From assembly GCA_018970545.1 (NCBI GenBank), contig JAGWWC010000010.1:1-40945 (forward strand): a stretch of 40,945 bases of DNA. Direction: 5' to 3'. Source of the DNA: Betaproteobacteria bacterium (GTDB taxonomy: Bacteria; Pseudomonadota; Gammaproteobacteria; Burkholderiales; Burkholderiaceae_A). The translations under genes were made by a program, and so were the position numbers. Positions 27,538 to 36,063 of this stretch are shown here, one piece after another. Positions within the stretch are counted from its first letter, which is position 1; every line of letters starts with the position of its first letter. The notes below the pieces were generated by a model, which was not told where the DNA came from, ran no database searches, and saw nothing but the letters and a program-made list of their open reading frames with translations.

Positions 27538-27978
27538 TCAACGGCTGCTGGGGTGGGCGATTTTTCGCCGCAGCCAAGCAATCACCGGCCCGACGACTGG
27601 AAATGCCTGCATGAGCCGGGAGCCATCCCAGTAGTCAGTATGGTCCTGGATCTTTCCGAGGGTGTTTAAGCACAGCCGGCTGCAGCCACGGAGCTGTTGC
27701 GGTGGCTTGCCTGGGCGAATGGCAAACTCAAATGTCCAGCCAATCACCACTTCACTGGATCCTGGCGTCGCGGCGCCCATCAGACGCAGATCACGAAATC
27801 TTGGCCCATGAAGATGAGTGAACATCTCTGAGTAGACCTGCCGGATTGCCGTTTTGCCGCGCACAGTTTGAAAAGGATCGGTGAACTCACAGTCGTCAGC
27901 ATAGAACTCCAAAAGCCGATCGAGGTCTTGGTGACTGAGTGATTCGGCTGCGGCAATAAAAGCTGCGGTATCCATCAT
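27538..27978 (-). CDS. SnoaL/NTF2-like fold protein
   Basis: A 146-residue protein of the NTF2-like superfamily: LDRLLEFYADDCEFTDPFQTVRGKTAIRQVY and WTFEFAIRPGKPP, then HTDYWDGSRLMQAFPVVG. SnoaL-like proteins are small isomerases, hydratases or ligand binders. The exact reaction is unknown. Its ATG is the second of an ATG-ATG pair overlapping the SDR stop (ATGA at 27975-27978), implying coupled translation. This SDR plus SnoaL pair recurs beside cfa and DUF1365 genes in other proteobacteria, from memory, supporting one shared pathway. Confidence 0.82.
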   Translation of the reverse strand: MMDTAAFIAAAESLSHQDLDRLLEFYADDCEFTDPFQTVRGKTAIRQVYSEMFTHLHGPRFRDLRLMGAATPGSSEVVIGWTFEFAIRPGKPPQQLRGCSRLCLNTLGKIQDHTDYWDGSRLMQAFPVVGPVIAWLRRKIAHPSSR

Positions 27979-28769
27979 GAATTTCCATGTGATGACGATT
28001 TGGGTAGGGCGCTTCGCATAAGGCGGAAATACAGCCCATAAGGCAGCAGTCGCAGCAGCTTCAGCCATAAGGTAAAGCGCTTGGGGTAGTGAATTTCAAA
28101 CTGGCCTCGGGCGAGGCCTTGAAGTGTTGCCGATGCGGCAGCCTCTGGTGTGATGATGGCGGGCATGGCGAAGTCATTTTTGGCAGTCAGCCGTGTCTCG
28201 ACAAAACCCGGCTGAACGACCGATACGGCAACGGCTTTGGATCGCAATTCCAGATGGCTGACTTCAGCAAGATAGGTCAGCGCTGCTTTGCTGGCGCCGT
28301 AGGCCGCTGCTTGAGGCAGGCCACGATAGCCTGCCACACTCGAGACCCAGCTCCAGTGACGGGGCTGGCCGGGCGTTTGGGCCCACGCCTGGAGCATGTG
28401 CTTTAAGCCGACATAGGCTGCCAGTGTGTTGACCTCAAACGTCTCGCGCACACCATCGAGTTCAAGCGCCTCGCAGGCCATGGGGTGATAAACGCCCGCC
28501 ACCCAAAACACAACATCAGGCAGCAGATGCTCTTCTTCAAGCGTCTTGATGGCGGCCTGCAGATCTGACGCGCGGCCCACATCAAGCGTTAGGTATCGGG
28601 CACAGGCGGGCCTGAGGCTGAGCAGGGCTTCACTGCGACGCGCACTGGCAATGACCCGCGCACCCCGAGCGCTGAGGGCTTCGGCCAAGGCCCGGCCAAT
28701 GCCGGAGGATGCGCCAACCACCCAGACGATGCGGCCTGACCAGTCGGTAATTTTAGGATTTGCGGACAT
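27975..28769 (-). CDS. Short-chain dehydrogenase/reductase
   Basis: A 264-residue classical SDR. The cofactor motif GASSGIG is at 19-25. Asn114 (FEVNT), Ser144 (VSSVAGY), Tyr157 and Lys161 (YGASK) give the complete catalytic tetrad. The C-terminal ~40 residues are rich in Leu/Arg/Tyr (LWLKLLRLLPYGLYFRLM), suggesting membrane association as in lipid-acting SDRs. The substrate is not known. Lipid or acyl chemistry is inferred from the neighbours. The start is 16 bp after the DUF3833 stop. Confidence 0.88.
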   Translation of the reverse strand: MSANPKITDWSGRIVWVVGASSGIGRALAEALSARGARVIASARRSEALLSLRPACARYLTLDVGRASDLQAAIKTLEEEHLLPDVVFWVAGVYHPMACEALELDGVRETFEVNTLAAYVGLKHMLQAWAQTPGQPRHWSWVSSVAGYRGLPQAAAYGASKAALTYLAEVSHLELRSKAVAVSVVQPGFVETRLTAKNDFAMPAIITPEAAASATLQGLARGQFEIHYPKRFTLWLKLLRLLPYGLYFRLMRSALPKSSSHGNS

Positions 28770-28785
28770 GCCGAGTGATCAAAAT

Positions 28786-29352
28786 CTATTTGCTAAACGA
28801 GAGCGTGACTTCGCCCATCCGAATACCCCATTTGCTAAAGACTGCCCGATTCAGCATGACCCGATCATCAATCAGAATCATCCAGTCATCGAAATCCAGA
28901 TGGATATTGTTGCCACGAAATGGGACGCGCAGGGTGTAACGCCAACGTAGCGCGTTGCCGCTGATCTCCCCTATGGCCTGGCCATCCACATCTTCAGCGG
29001 TTCCGATGTAGCGATTCGGGCCGATCGCTTTTAATTTCCAGACGCGTCGCTGAAGCTCGCCATCTGACCAGACAAAGGATTCATCCAGTACGCCTTCGTC
29101 CCCACTCCAGCTGGCCTTGATCGTGACGACGAATCGACGATCCACCTGACCAAATCGATTTTGGACCATGCCCCATCCTTTGATCTCGCCATTGAAATAG
29201 GCCTTTAGATCAAGGACCGGTCTCTGGTCAGCATAGCGCGATGGGTCTGGCCCAGCACAGCCTGTGATCAGCGCCAACACAAGGCCGGTGAGCATCAGCG
29301 ACAGGCCAGTGCGCCAGTGAAAAACAGAGGACTGAAGACGAGTGAAATTCAT
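28786..29352 (-). CDS. DUF3833 lipoprotein
   Basis: A 188-residue predicted lipoprotein. A positively charged start and hydrophobic segment end in lipobox LITGC (Cys32). The body matches DUF3833: LDLKAYFNGEIKGWGMVQNRFG, then LDESFVWSDGELQRRVWKL and DWMILIDDRVMLNRAVFSKWG. DUF3833 genes are regularly found with cfa, DUF1365 and SDR genes. The lipocalin-like beta pattern suggests lipid binding, which is inference. ATG overlaps the MFS stop (ATGA). It is probably anchored in the envelope facing the periplasm. Confidence 0.88.
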   Translation of the reverse strand: MNFTRLQSSVFHWRTGLSLMLTGLVLALITGCAGPDPSRYADQRPVLDLKAYFNGEIKGWGMVQNRFGQVDRRFVVTIKASWSGDEGVLDESFVWSDGELQRRVWKLKAIGPNRYIGTAEDVDGQAIGEISGNALRWRYTLRVPFRGNNIHLDFDDWMILIDDRVMLNRAVFSKWGIRMGEVTLSFSK

Positions 29353-30632
29353 CCATGACTCCTTAAGGTCGGGTGTGGCGTTGATTCATCGTGAAAGCGC
29401 CACAGTGCTGCAATCGCAATACATTTCAATGCAATTGGAATACCTGCATAGGCCCACTGCAGGGCGCGGAGATTATTGTCAGGGCTGCTGATGCCGGGCT
29501 GATAGTCCAGGCCCGACAAAATCGGCAGGGTGAGGCCTGCAGCGAGCGCCAGGGCAAGTTTAATCACAAGATTCCACAGGCCGAAGTAGCTGGCTTCAAG
29601 CGCGCCACGATGGCCCTCATGATCGATTCTGCGTCCGAGCAAAATGGGTGGGCAGACGAGTTCGGCGCCCAGCACCGCTCCTGTGATCAGGCAGATGGCT
29701 GCAAACGCCATCAGACCATCCTGATCAAGTGTCAGCGTCCACGTAAAGGCCACCACTGCGATCGACATGGCGATGATCCACACCACCGTGGCCTGAAAGC
29801 GATGGGCAGCCCATGACCAGAAGGGAACTGCTGCGGCAGCGGCAACGAAATAGGCTGCCAGCAGACCACTTGCTTGGTTGGCACTTGCCCCGAGATAGTC
29901 CTGAAGAAAAAAAAGAATCAGGGTTGGTGGAATTGCATTGGCCAGGGCGTTAATGCCCATGGTGCCCAGCAGTTCGCGAAGCTTGGCTTGTCGCAACAGC
30001 GTGGACCATGCCACCTGTGGCCGGGTAGAGGCGGGGGATGATCGGTGGCCGATCAGGCGCAGTCCAAAGCTTGCAGCAATTGCAACAATCGCACTGATGA
30101 CGGCCACGATGCCCAGCAGTCCGCCGGATTGTTGTCCCGCAATTGCGGCGGCACTGATGACGCCGACCAGCCCGCAGAGTTCACGGGCACCAATCAGCCG
30201 TGATTGGCCGGCGACATCAGCCGTCCACGCGACCGCCCAGCTCTGATGGGCAAGTGTTGCGGCGCTGTTGGCAAGCGAAACAATCAGTGTGCAGCCCACG
30301 AGCCAGAGTGAAAATTGAAGCGTTGATTGCTCTGATCCGTCAAGCACCAGGGTTGGATGAGTGAGAAGCCCTAGGCCGAGTGCCATCACGATCAGGCCGG
30401 CTGACATCCACCACCATAAGGACTGGATGCTCTGGTCGATCCATCGGCCAATAAATGGGTCCGCGATCGCATCGGTGAGCCGCGTGAGCATCAGCAGCAC
30501 CCCAATGAGTGCCAGGCTTAATCCAAATTGTTGCGCATAGAGTGCCGGTGTCAGCAGATAGAGCGGCAGGGCCGCGAATGCGAGCGTAAAGCTCGGCAGG
30601 CCGTATCGCAGTGACTGACCGATGCCTGGCAT
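29349..30632 (-). CDS. MFS transporter of the GPH/MFS_2 type
   Basis: A 427-residue, twelve-helix transporter. The motif LTRLTDAIADPFIGRWIDQS after helix 2 is characteristic of the glycoside-pentoside-hexuronide:cation symporter group, which also contains lysolipid carriers such as MFSD2A. The substrate cannot be read from sequence. In this lipid-related operon a lipid or fatty-acid derivative is a reasonable guess. The ATG at 30632 overlaps the previous stop as TGATG. A TTG one codon earlier is less likely. Confidence 0.88.
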   Translation of the reverse strand: MPGIGQSLRYGLPSFTLAFAALPLYLLTPALYAQQFGLSLALIGVLLMLTRLTDAIADPFIGRWIDQSIQSLWWWMSAGLIVMALGLGLLTHPTLVLDGSEQSTLQFSLWLVGCTLIVSLANSAATLAHQSWAVAWTADVAGQSRLIGARELCGLVGVISAAAIAGQQSGGLLGIVAVISAIVAIAASFGLRLIGHRSSPASTRPQVAWSTLLRQAKLRELLGTMGINALANAIPPTLILFFLQDYLGASANQASGLLAAYFVAAAAAVPFWSWAAHRFQATVVWIIAMSIAVVAFTWTLTLDQDGLMAFAAICLITGAVLGAELVCPPILLGRRIDHEGHRGALEASYFGLWNLVIKLALALAAGLTLPILSGLDYQPGISSPDNNLRALQWAYAGIPIALKCIAIAALWRFHDESTPHPTLRSHG

Positions 30633-31195
30633 CAAGGACGCTGAGAAGCGTTCAGCCCCAGAAGCTCTTTTCTGAGTGAGGGCTCCGATGTTTTCGGGTC
30701 TAGCCAGATGGCAAAAAACGCTCTGGCGAATTCTGCGTCATCAATGCTGCCAATCGGCTTATCGTTGAGCGTAAAGCTTGCTCCCGATCCGGGTCGATGG
30801 ACGCCCCGGATCCGATCTCCTGATCGGACATTGGGGAAGATGGCCTGCATCTGACTGCGCCAGGCCTGATGTTGTTCAGCAGAGCCAATACCAAGTTTTT
30901 TGATCTCATTAATGCTGCGCTCGGCGATGCTTGATCCATTGAAATCTCGTGCATAGGTAAGTTCGAGTGCGAATGGAAGCTGTGACAGCAGGGCCGGGCT
31001 GGGCCGAGTAGACGCAAAAAGCCTCGCTTCATAAATCTTCAGGCCCATCCACCTGAGCGTGCCCATGCCCTGCAGCTGCAGATCATCAAGATTTGCCTTG
31101 GCTGCCCCAAGGCTGGCCATGATCGCAATCATCGCCGCGGCCCGGCCCCAGATCAGGCGTCGGCTGGCTTTTGGCGGTTTACTCTGGAGGGCCAT
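30632..31195 (-). CDS. Chalcone-isomerase-like (CHI-fold) secreted protein
   Basis: A 187-residue protein with an N-terminal hydrophobic segment (AAAMIAIMASLGAAKA, residues ~20-35), probably a signal peptide. The body, MGTLRWMGLKIYEARLFAS, then LELTYARDFNGSSIAERSINEIKKLG and a C-terminal IWLDPKTSEPSLRKELLG, matches the bacterial chalcone-isomerase-like family. The fold is known in plants for fatty-acid-binding proteins as well as flavonoid enzymes, so lipid binding fits the operon. The start ATG overlaps the cfa stop as TAATG, and the stop overlaps the MFS start. Confidence 0.85.
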   Translation of the reverse strand: MALQSKPPKASRRLIWGRAAAMIAIMASLGAAKANLDDLQLQGMGTLRWMGLKIYEARLFASTRPSPALLSQLPFALELTYARDFNGSSIAERSINEIKKLGIGSAEQHQAWRSQMQAIFPNVRSGDRIRGVHRPGSGASFTLNDKPIGSIDDAEFARAFFAIWLDPKTSEPSLRKELLGLNASQRP

Positions 31196-32460
31196 TAGGC
31201 GTGACGGAGGGTGTACTGCATGACATTGATATCGCCCTGGGCAAATCCGGCCTCGCAATACGCAAGATAAAAGCGCCACATGCGGATGAAGCGTTCATCA
31301 AAGCCCAGAGCATTGACCCGGGCCCGCTGACTCTCAAAGCGCTTTGCCCATTCCGCCAGTGTGCGGCCATAGTCTTGGCCAAAAGCAAATGCCTTTTCGA
31401 TGCGAAGGCCTTGCTGACGGGCCTGCTGTTCAAAGACAGAGGGTGAGGGCAGCATTCCGCCCGGGAAAATATACTGCTGGATAAAGTCGGTATTGCGACG
31501 ATAACGATAAAAGAGCCGCTCATCAATGGTGATTGTTTGAATGACTGCAACACCATCAGATTTTAAGCAGCGCGATAGCGTCGAAAAGTAAGCCTCCCAG
31601 TAGCGCTCGCCTACTGCCTCAAACATTTCGATCGAGACAATCGCATCGTAGCGGCGGTTCTCGTCACGGTAGTCTTGCAGTCGCACCTCAAAACGTTGCC
31701 TGCCAAAAGGATTCAAAAGGCTATCGGCCCAGCGCTTCTGCTCTTCGGAGAGCGTGAGCCCCACGTACTGGGATGGGGTCGACCTGAGCACTGCTGCACC
31801 GAGCGCGCCCCAGCCGCAGCCGATTTCAAGAATGCTAGATCCAGGCCCGAGCCGCTGGGGTGCAATCTCCTGAATCGCCCGCTGAATTTTGCGCTGCTGG
31901 CCTTCCTCAAGGCTGACGGGAGATTCCCAGCGGCCCGTGCCATCAAAAAGCGCGCTCGAGTAGCTCATGCTGGGATCAAGCCAGAGTCGATAGAAATCAT
32001 TGCCGAGGTCGTAGTGGGCCGCGATATTCTTTTTCGCTTGGGCCTTGCGGTTTGAGCGCAGCAGATGCCGCAGCTGATCCAGCAGCACCGACCACCACCG
32101 GCCATAGATCATCTTATCGATGGCCTCGCGATTCAGCAGCAGTAGTTTTAAAAGCGCCGCTGGGTCCGGGCTTGACCAATATCCCAGCATGTACGCCTCA
32201 CCGAATCCAATATCGCCGCGCGAGAAAGCCAGTGTAAAAACCCGGCTGTCATGAATTGTAATTTCAGCGGTGAAGTGGCGATCGGACTCCTGCTGTACGC
32301 CGATAAAGACGCGCTGGCTCAAGTCTGGCAAGTTGATTTTGAGTTCACCGAATTGCAGTGACTGAAGCAACCGCAAAACAAGACGTGTGCGGGCATCGGG
32401 GGACCAGGACAGCAGCGGCTTGGGATCAAGCGTTGCGGAGGGGTGGAGGCTTGTAGTCAT
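31195..32460 (-). CDS. cfa: Cyclopropane-fatty-acyl-phospholipid synthase family methyltransferase
   Basis: A 421-residue SAM-dependent enzyme acting on the double bond of phospholipid acyl chains. The family hallmarks are present: N-terminal region with FSRGDIGFGEAYMLGYW, HYDLGNDFYRLWLDPSMSYS (149-168), SAM site SILEIGCGWGALG (209-221), and the C-terminal RMWRFYLAYCEAGFAQGDI. The product may be cyclopropane, but homologues in light regulons and in furan-fatty-acid pathways (UfaM) make methylated alkenes. The sequence does not decide. Its 45-bp gap from DUF1365 is one of the larger ones in the operon. Confidence 0.92.
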   Translation of the reverse strand: MTTSLHPSATLDPKPLLSWSPDARTRLVLRLLQSLQFGELKINLPDLSQRVFIGVQQESDRHFTAEITIHDSRVFTLAFSRGDIGFGEAYMLGYWSSPDPAALLKLLLLNREAIDKMIYGRWWSVLLDQLRHLLRSNRKAQAKKNIAAHYDLGNDFYRLWLDPSMSYSSALFDGTGRWESPVSLEEGQQRKIQRAIQEIAPQRLGPGSSILEIGCGWGALGAAVLRSTPSQYVGLTLSEEQKRWADSLLNPFGRQRFEVRLQDYRDENRRYDAIVSIEMFEAVGERYWEAYFSTLSRCLKSDGVAVIQTITIDERLFYRYRRNTDFIQQYIFPGGMLPSPSVFEQQARQQGLRIEKAFAFGQDYGRTLAEWAKRFESQRARVNALGFDERFIRMWRFYLAYCEAGFAQGDINVMQYTLRHA

Positions 32461-32505
32461 AGGGGCGCCGACAGTGGGATTGAAGGAGAGGGAAATCGAA
32501 ATGTT

Positions 32506-33291
32506 TTAGCTGTTGGTATGGGGCCGCGGAATAAGTTTTGCGCCTTTGAGCCAGAGCAAGAAAGCTTGCCAGTGAATGCGGGCGATCACGCCGAGAGAAA
32601 ACAGAGGAAACCGCATCCAGGCCAGCATCGCGGTGGCCTGAGTCAGTCGTGCGCAGGATCCACCCATCGAAGTGAGCAAAAGGGTGCCATGCTCATCAGC
32701 GTATTCGATACGCGCCAAATCCCGGCCATCGAGCGCAGACTTGAAAAAACGAAACTTGTAGCGGCCTTGAATGTCGAAAAAAGGAGAGACATAAAAGGCT
32801 TTGTCGGATTCGAGCGTTTGGCCATTCTGAATTGCGGCATTCGTGCCGGGATCCAGAACATAAACATGCCGCTGCCCAAACGTGTTATTGACTTCAGCGA
32901 TGATAGCCCGAAGGCTTCCGTCTTGGCGCTCACAGAACCAGAAGCTGACTGGTTTAAATGCGTAGCCAAGCATGCGTGGAAACGTCTGCAGCCAGATCTC
33001 GCCATCGGCATCATGAATGCCTGCCTGCTCGAGTGACGCAACGGCCCACTCCAACAGTGGTCGGCCATCTCCGTGATCACGGTCGACCACACTGAGCAAC
33101 GCTTTTTGATTCAGAGCCCAGCCCCGCCATGCCCGTTGGCCGACGGCCGCAGATGCCTGAAGACTTCTGAGCGGCAGTTGAAGATAGAAGGCCCGATAAC
33201 GAAAGTCATGGCGAAAGGGCCTGACTCGGCAGTGCCAGACGTGGCCGCTGACCAGTCGCGGCTCATGCAGGGTTGGGCAGGGCAGGGGCAT
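32506..33291 (-). CDS. DUF1365 protein
   Basis: A ~261-residue member of DUF1365. The start HVWHCRVRPFRHDFRYRAFYL, then LQTFPRMLGYAFKPVSFWFC and VNNTFGQRHVY are the conserved blocks. The enzymatic activity has not been established. The family is nearly always coupled to a Cfa-type methyltransferase and the FAD oxidoreductase upstream, and may take part in acyl-chain modification. Start choice: ATG 33291 overlaps the end of the FAD gene by 29 bp. ATG 33324 overlaps by 62 bp and also remains possible. No signal peptide. Confidence 0.88.
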   Translation of the reverse strand: MPLPCPTLHEPRLVSGHVWHCRVRPFRHDFRYRAFYLQLPLRSLQASAAVGQRAWRGWALNQKALLSVVDRDHGDGRPLLEWAVASLEQAGIHDADGEIWLQTFPRMLGYAFKPVSFWFCERQDGSLRAIIAEVNNTFGQRHVYVLDPGTNAAIQNGQTLESDKAFYVSPFFDIQGRYKFRFFKSALDGRDLARIEYADEHGTLLLTSMGGSCARLTQATAMLAWMRFPLFSLGVIARIHWQAFLLWLKGAKLIPRPHTNS

Positions 33292-34609
33292 GTCCAGTTT
33301 TAACAAAGTAATGCCGCAGGTCATGGGCCGCCTGGGTTCCTGACTGAAATCCATCCTCATGAAAGCCATAGCGGGTCCAGGCGCCCGCCAGCCATATTCC
33401 TGAGTCGCCTTGCGTGATGGGTAGCTCTCGCTGCGCCTGAATCGCCGGCCCATCAAAAATAGGATGGGCGTAATGCATCGATTGCAGAATATGCTCGGGC
33501 CTTGGCGGTGTAATTGGATTCAGACTCACCAGGACAGGTGTCTGCACGGGCAGGGGCTGAAGCCGATTCATCCAGTAAGTGACGCTCACGCTGCTGCTGG
33601 CGTGATCGTGCGCGTGCAGATAGTTCCAGGCCGCCCAAGCCGCCCGCCGTTTGGGCATCAGCGTTGTGTCGGTGTGAAGCACAGCAAGATTTTTCTGATA
33701 ACGGATTTTCGAAACAATTTTTTTGGCAGGACTGGTTTCTTGCAGCAGCTCGCAGGCCTGATCAGAGTGGCAGGCCATGACCACGGCATCGTAATGATCT
33801 TCAAAGGCCTGAGCTGCGCCGGCGTCAGTCTGCACGCCGCGGATTCGGACCCGGGCATTGCCGCTCATTGAAGTGATCGGACTTACCGAATCAACGTTGC
33901 ACTGTGTCCGCCAAATGACATGACGGCCCAGCTGAGCTAAGCGCGCCTGTAGTTTCTGAATATACGTGGTGGATCCGTGACGAACGGTGTACCACTGGGG
34001 CCGGTCGGCAATCTGTAGCAGCCCGTGGTTTTCACAAAACTGGGTGAAAGTCGTCATGGGAAAAGCCCGCATTTGTTCGGGCGGGCAAGACCAGATTGCG
34101 CCGGCCATTGGCAGCAGATAGGCATTGAGAAACAGAGGGCTGTAGCCGCCATGGTCCAGGTAGTCACCAAGGCTAGGACCCGATTCCGATTGCAGTCGGA
34201 ACCGGGCAGCATCGCGGGGGGCCTGACGATTAAAGCGCATGATGTTGGCCAGCATTTGCCAAAAGCGCGGCGAGATGAGGTTGCGTCGCTGCGCAAACAC
34301 CGTGGAGAGGCTAGAGCCACACCACTCAAGTGCGCCGTGGTTCAGGCTGGCAGAAAACGACATGTCACTGGCGGCGGTCTCAACACCCAGAGTCTCAAAC
34401 CAGGCCTTCAGGCCCGGGTAGGTGCGGTGATTAAAAACAATAAAGCCAGTGTCGACTGGAAAGTTTCGGCCCTCTACACGGATCTGTTGGGTATGGGTAT
34501 GGCCACCCAGACGGTTGTCGGCTTCAAAGACAGTGACGTGCGCCCAAGATGACAGTTCCCAGGCGGCTGCGCAGCCCGAGATGCCACTTCCGATAATGGC
34601 GACTCTCAT
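33263..34609 (-). CDS. FAD-dependent amine-oxidase/desaturase-like flavoprotein
   Basis: A 448-residue flavoprotein. The dinucleotide-binding motif GSGISGCAAAWEL is at residues ~7-19, with the acidic ribose-binding residue in VFEADNRLGGH, and the C-terminal FAD-contact segment IWLAGAWTRYGFHEDGFQSG. This is the amine-oxidase/phytoene-desaturase group. These genes typically sit directly before DUF1365 and cfa and may dehydrogenate a methylated acyl chain, by analogy with furan-fatty-acid synthesis. That function is inference. The first residues overlap folE2 (ATGA at 34606-34609). Confidence 0.9.
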   Translation of the reverse strand: MRVAIIGSGISGCAAAWELSSWAHVTVFEADNRLGGHTHTQQIRVEGRNFPVDTGFIVFNHRTYPGLKAWFETLGVETAASDMSFSASLNHGALEWCGSSLSTVFAQRRNLISPRFWQMLANIMRFNRQAPRDAARFRLQSESGPSLGDYLDHGGYSPLFLNAYLLPMAGAIWSCPPEQMRAFPMTTFTQFCENHGLLQIADRPQWYTVRHGSTTYIQKLQARLAQLGRHVIWRTQCNVDSVSPITSMSGNARVRIRGVQTDAGAAQAFEDHYDAVVMACHSDQACELLQETSPAKKIVSKIRYQKNLAVLHTDTTLMPKRRAAWAAWNYLHAHDHASSSVSVTYWMNRLQPLPVQTPVLVSLNPITPPRPEHILQSMHYAHPIFDGPAIQAQRELPITQGDSGIWLAGAWTRYGFHEDGFQSGTQAAHDLRHYFVKTGHAPALPNPA

Positions 34610-35418
34610 ATGCGGCGCAGATGATCGATCTTTGCGTAGGCCGAATGATTGTGAATCGATTCAAAATTCTCCGATTCCACGCTGTAGCCGATGATGCGGC
34701 GATCTTCTGCGAGCGCCAAGGCGATGTCGCGTACGAGATCCTCAACAAACTTTGGATTGTCATAGGCTCGTTCTGTGACCCATTTTTCATCCGGCCGCTT
34801 CAGCAGTCCCCAGAGCTCACAAGAGGCCGCTTTTTCTGCGGCCGTAATGAGCTCTTCGATTTGCATTGGGGTCTTTAGCTGTGCAGTGATCGTGACGTGG
34901 GACCGCTGGTTGTGGGCACCGTAATCAGAAATCTTTTTTGAGCAGGGGCAGAGGCTGGTGACGGGAACCACTACTGTCATTGTGGTGGTGCGCTGTTGGT
35001 CACGGACCTCGCACTCCAGTGTCACCTGATAATCCATCAGGCTTTCAACACCAGAGACGGGCGCTGCTTTGCGAACAAAATAAGGCAGCGCGATTTTGAT
35101 GTAGCCCTGATCCGACTCCAGTCGAGCCAGCATGGCATCCATCAGGCCCTGCAACGAATGGTAGGCGAGCGGATCTTCGTGGGATTGAAAAACTTCAAGA
35201 AAGCGCGACATGTGTGTGCCCTTGACCTCAGGCGGCAAAGCAACGGTCATGTCCACGGTAGCCACCGAGGGCTGCGGCCCTTTTGCTGTTTGAACCAAGA
35301 CGGGATGCACCAGTGATTTCACACCGACCCGCTGTATCGCGAGCTGACGATGATCTGCATGCGATTGCACATCGGGCAGGGCGGCTGTTGAGGAGAAGAG
35401 TTTATCGGGCGCGTTCAT
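34606..35418 (-). CDS. folE2: GTP cyclohydrolase FolE2 (type IB)
   Basis: A 270-residue enzyme converting GTP to dihydroneopterin triphosphate, the entry to folate and pterins. The FolE2 signature CPCSKKISDYGAHNQRSHVTI region has catalytic Cys157 and Cys159. DMTVALPPEVKGTHMSRF and the C-terminal NPKFVEDLVRD block agree. FolE2 can use metals other than zinc and is often stress- or light-linked. A pterin could feed a photolyase antenna or another cofactor. ATG 35418 has AGGAG eight bases upstream. It lies 30 bp from gpx. Confidence 0.95.
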   Translation of the reverse strand: MNAPDKLFSSTAALPDVQSHADHRQLAIQRVGVKSLVHPVLVQTAKGPQPSVATVDMTVALPPEVKGTHMSRFLEVFQSHEDPLAYHSLQGLMDAMLARLESDQGYIKIALPYFVRKAAPVSGVESLMDYQVTLECEVRDQQRTTTMTVVVPVTSLCPCSKKISDYGAHNQRSHVTITAQLKTPMQIEELITAAEKAASCELWGLLKRPDEKWVTERAYDNPKFVEDLVRDIALALAEDRRIIGYSVESENFESIHNHSAYAKIDHLRRI

Positions 35419-35448
35419 GACGGCACTCCTGTGATTGTGAAAAGAAAT

Positions 35449-36063
35449 TCAGGAACGGGGTGTGGCGAGTGCCCGCTCAATCTCGTTGGTAAGACGACGA
35501 TCGGTGGGGCTGACCAGGCTTGAGAAAGTGCGAATGAGTTTTCCGTCGCGGCCAATAATGTATTTGTGAAAATTCCAGCCAGGCGATTCGGATTGCTGGG
35601 CAAGTTGTTTGAACAGAGGGTTGGCATTGCCGCCCTTCACCGAGGTTTTGGCCAGCATCGGAAACTTCACGCCGAACGTATTCGAGCAAAACTCCGCAAT
35701 TTCTTTGTTGCTTCCAGGCTCTTGATTGCCAAAATCATTGGATGGAAAGCCGAGCACCACAAGCCCCTTGTCTTTGTACTTGGAATAGAGCTTCTCTAGG
35801 CCGTCGTATTGCTGAGTGAAGCCGCAATAGCTCGCGGTATTGACCACCAGCACCACTTGGCCCTGGTATTGACACAGCGATTGGGGAGCGTCGTCCTGTA
35901 AGCGCGGAAAGCTGTGATTCAGCAGTGCCGGGCATGCGGCCGCGGCCCAGGCCTGCGGCACGACTGCAAGCAGCACGATCGCCGAAGCAATCCAGAGCCA
36001 CCGACGCCAGGCGGGGGACAGGCTGTGGGCCGGTGTTATTGCGTTTTGTGTGGGAAATTTCAT
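35449..36063 (-). CDS. Exported glutathione-peroxidase-family protein
   Basis: A 204-residue thiol peroxidase. Residues ~20-42 (WLWIASAIVLLAVVPQAWAA) form a signal peptide, so the enzyme should work in the periplasm. The catalytic set Cys80 (NTASYCGFT), Gln114 (NDFGNQEPG), Trp163 and Asn164 (GWNFHKYI) is complete, with cysteine in place of selenocysteine. It reduces peroxides or lipid peroxides with thioredoxin-like donors. It is the first gene of the large operon and diverges from the B12 regulator. No Shine-Dalgarno is visible before ATG 36063. No other in-frame start is available upstream. Confidence 0.88.
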   Translation of the reverse strand: MKFPTQNAITPAHSLSPAWRRWLWIASAIVLLAVVPQAWAAAACPALLNHSFPRLQDDAPQSLCQYQGQVVLVVNTASYCGFTQQYDGLEKLYSKYKDKGLVVLGFPSNDFGNQEPGSNKEIAEFCSNTFGVKFPMLAKTSVKGGNANPLFKQLAQQSESPGWNFHKYIIGRDGKLIRTFSSLVSPTDRRLTNEIERALATPRS

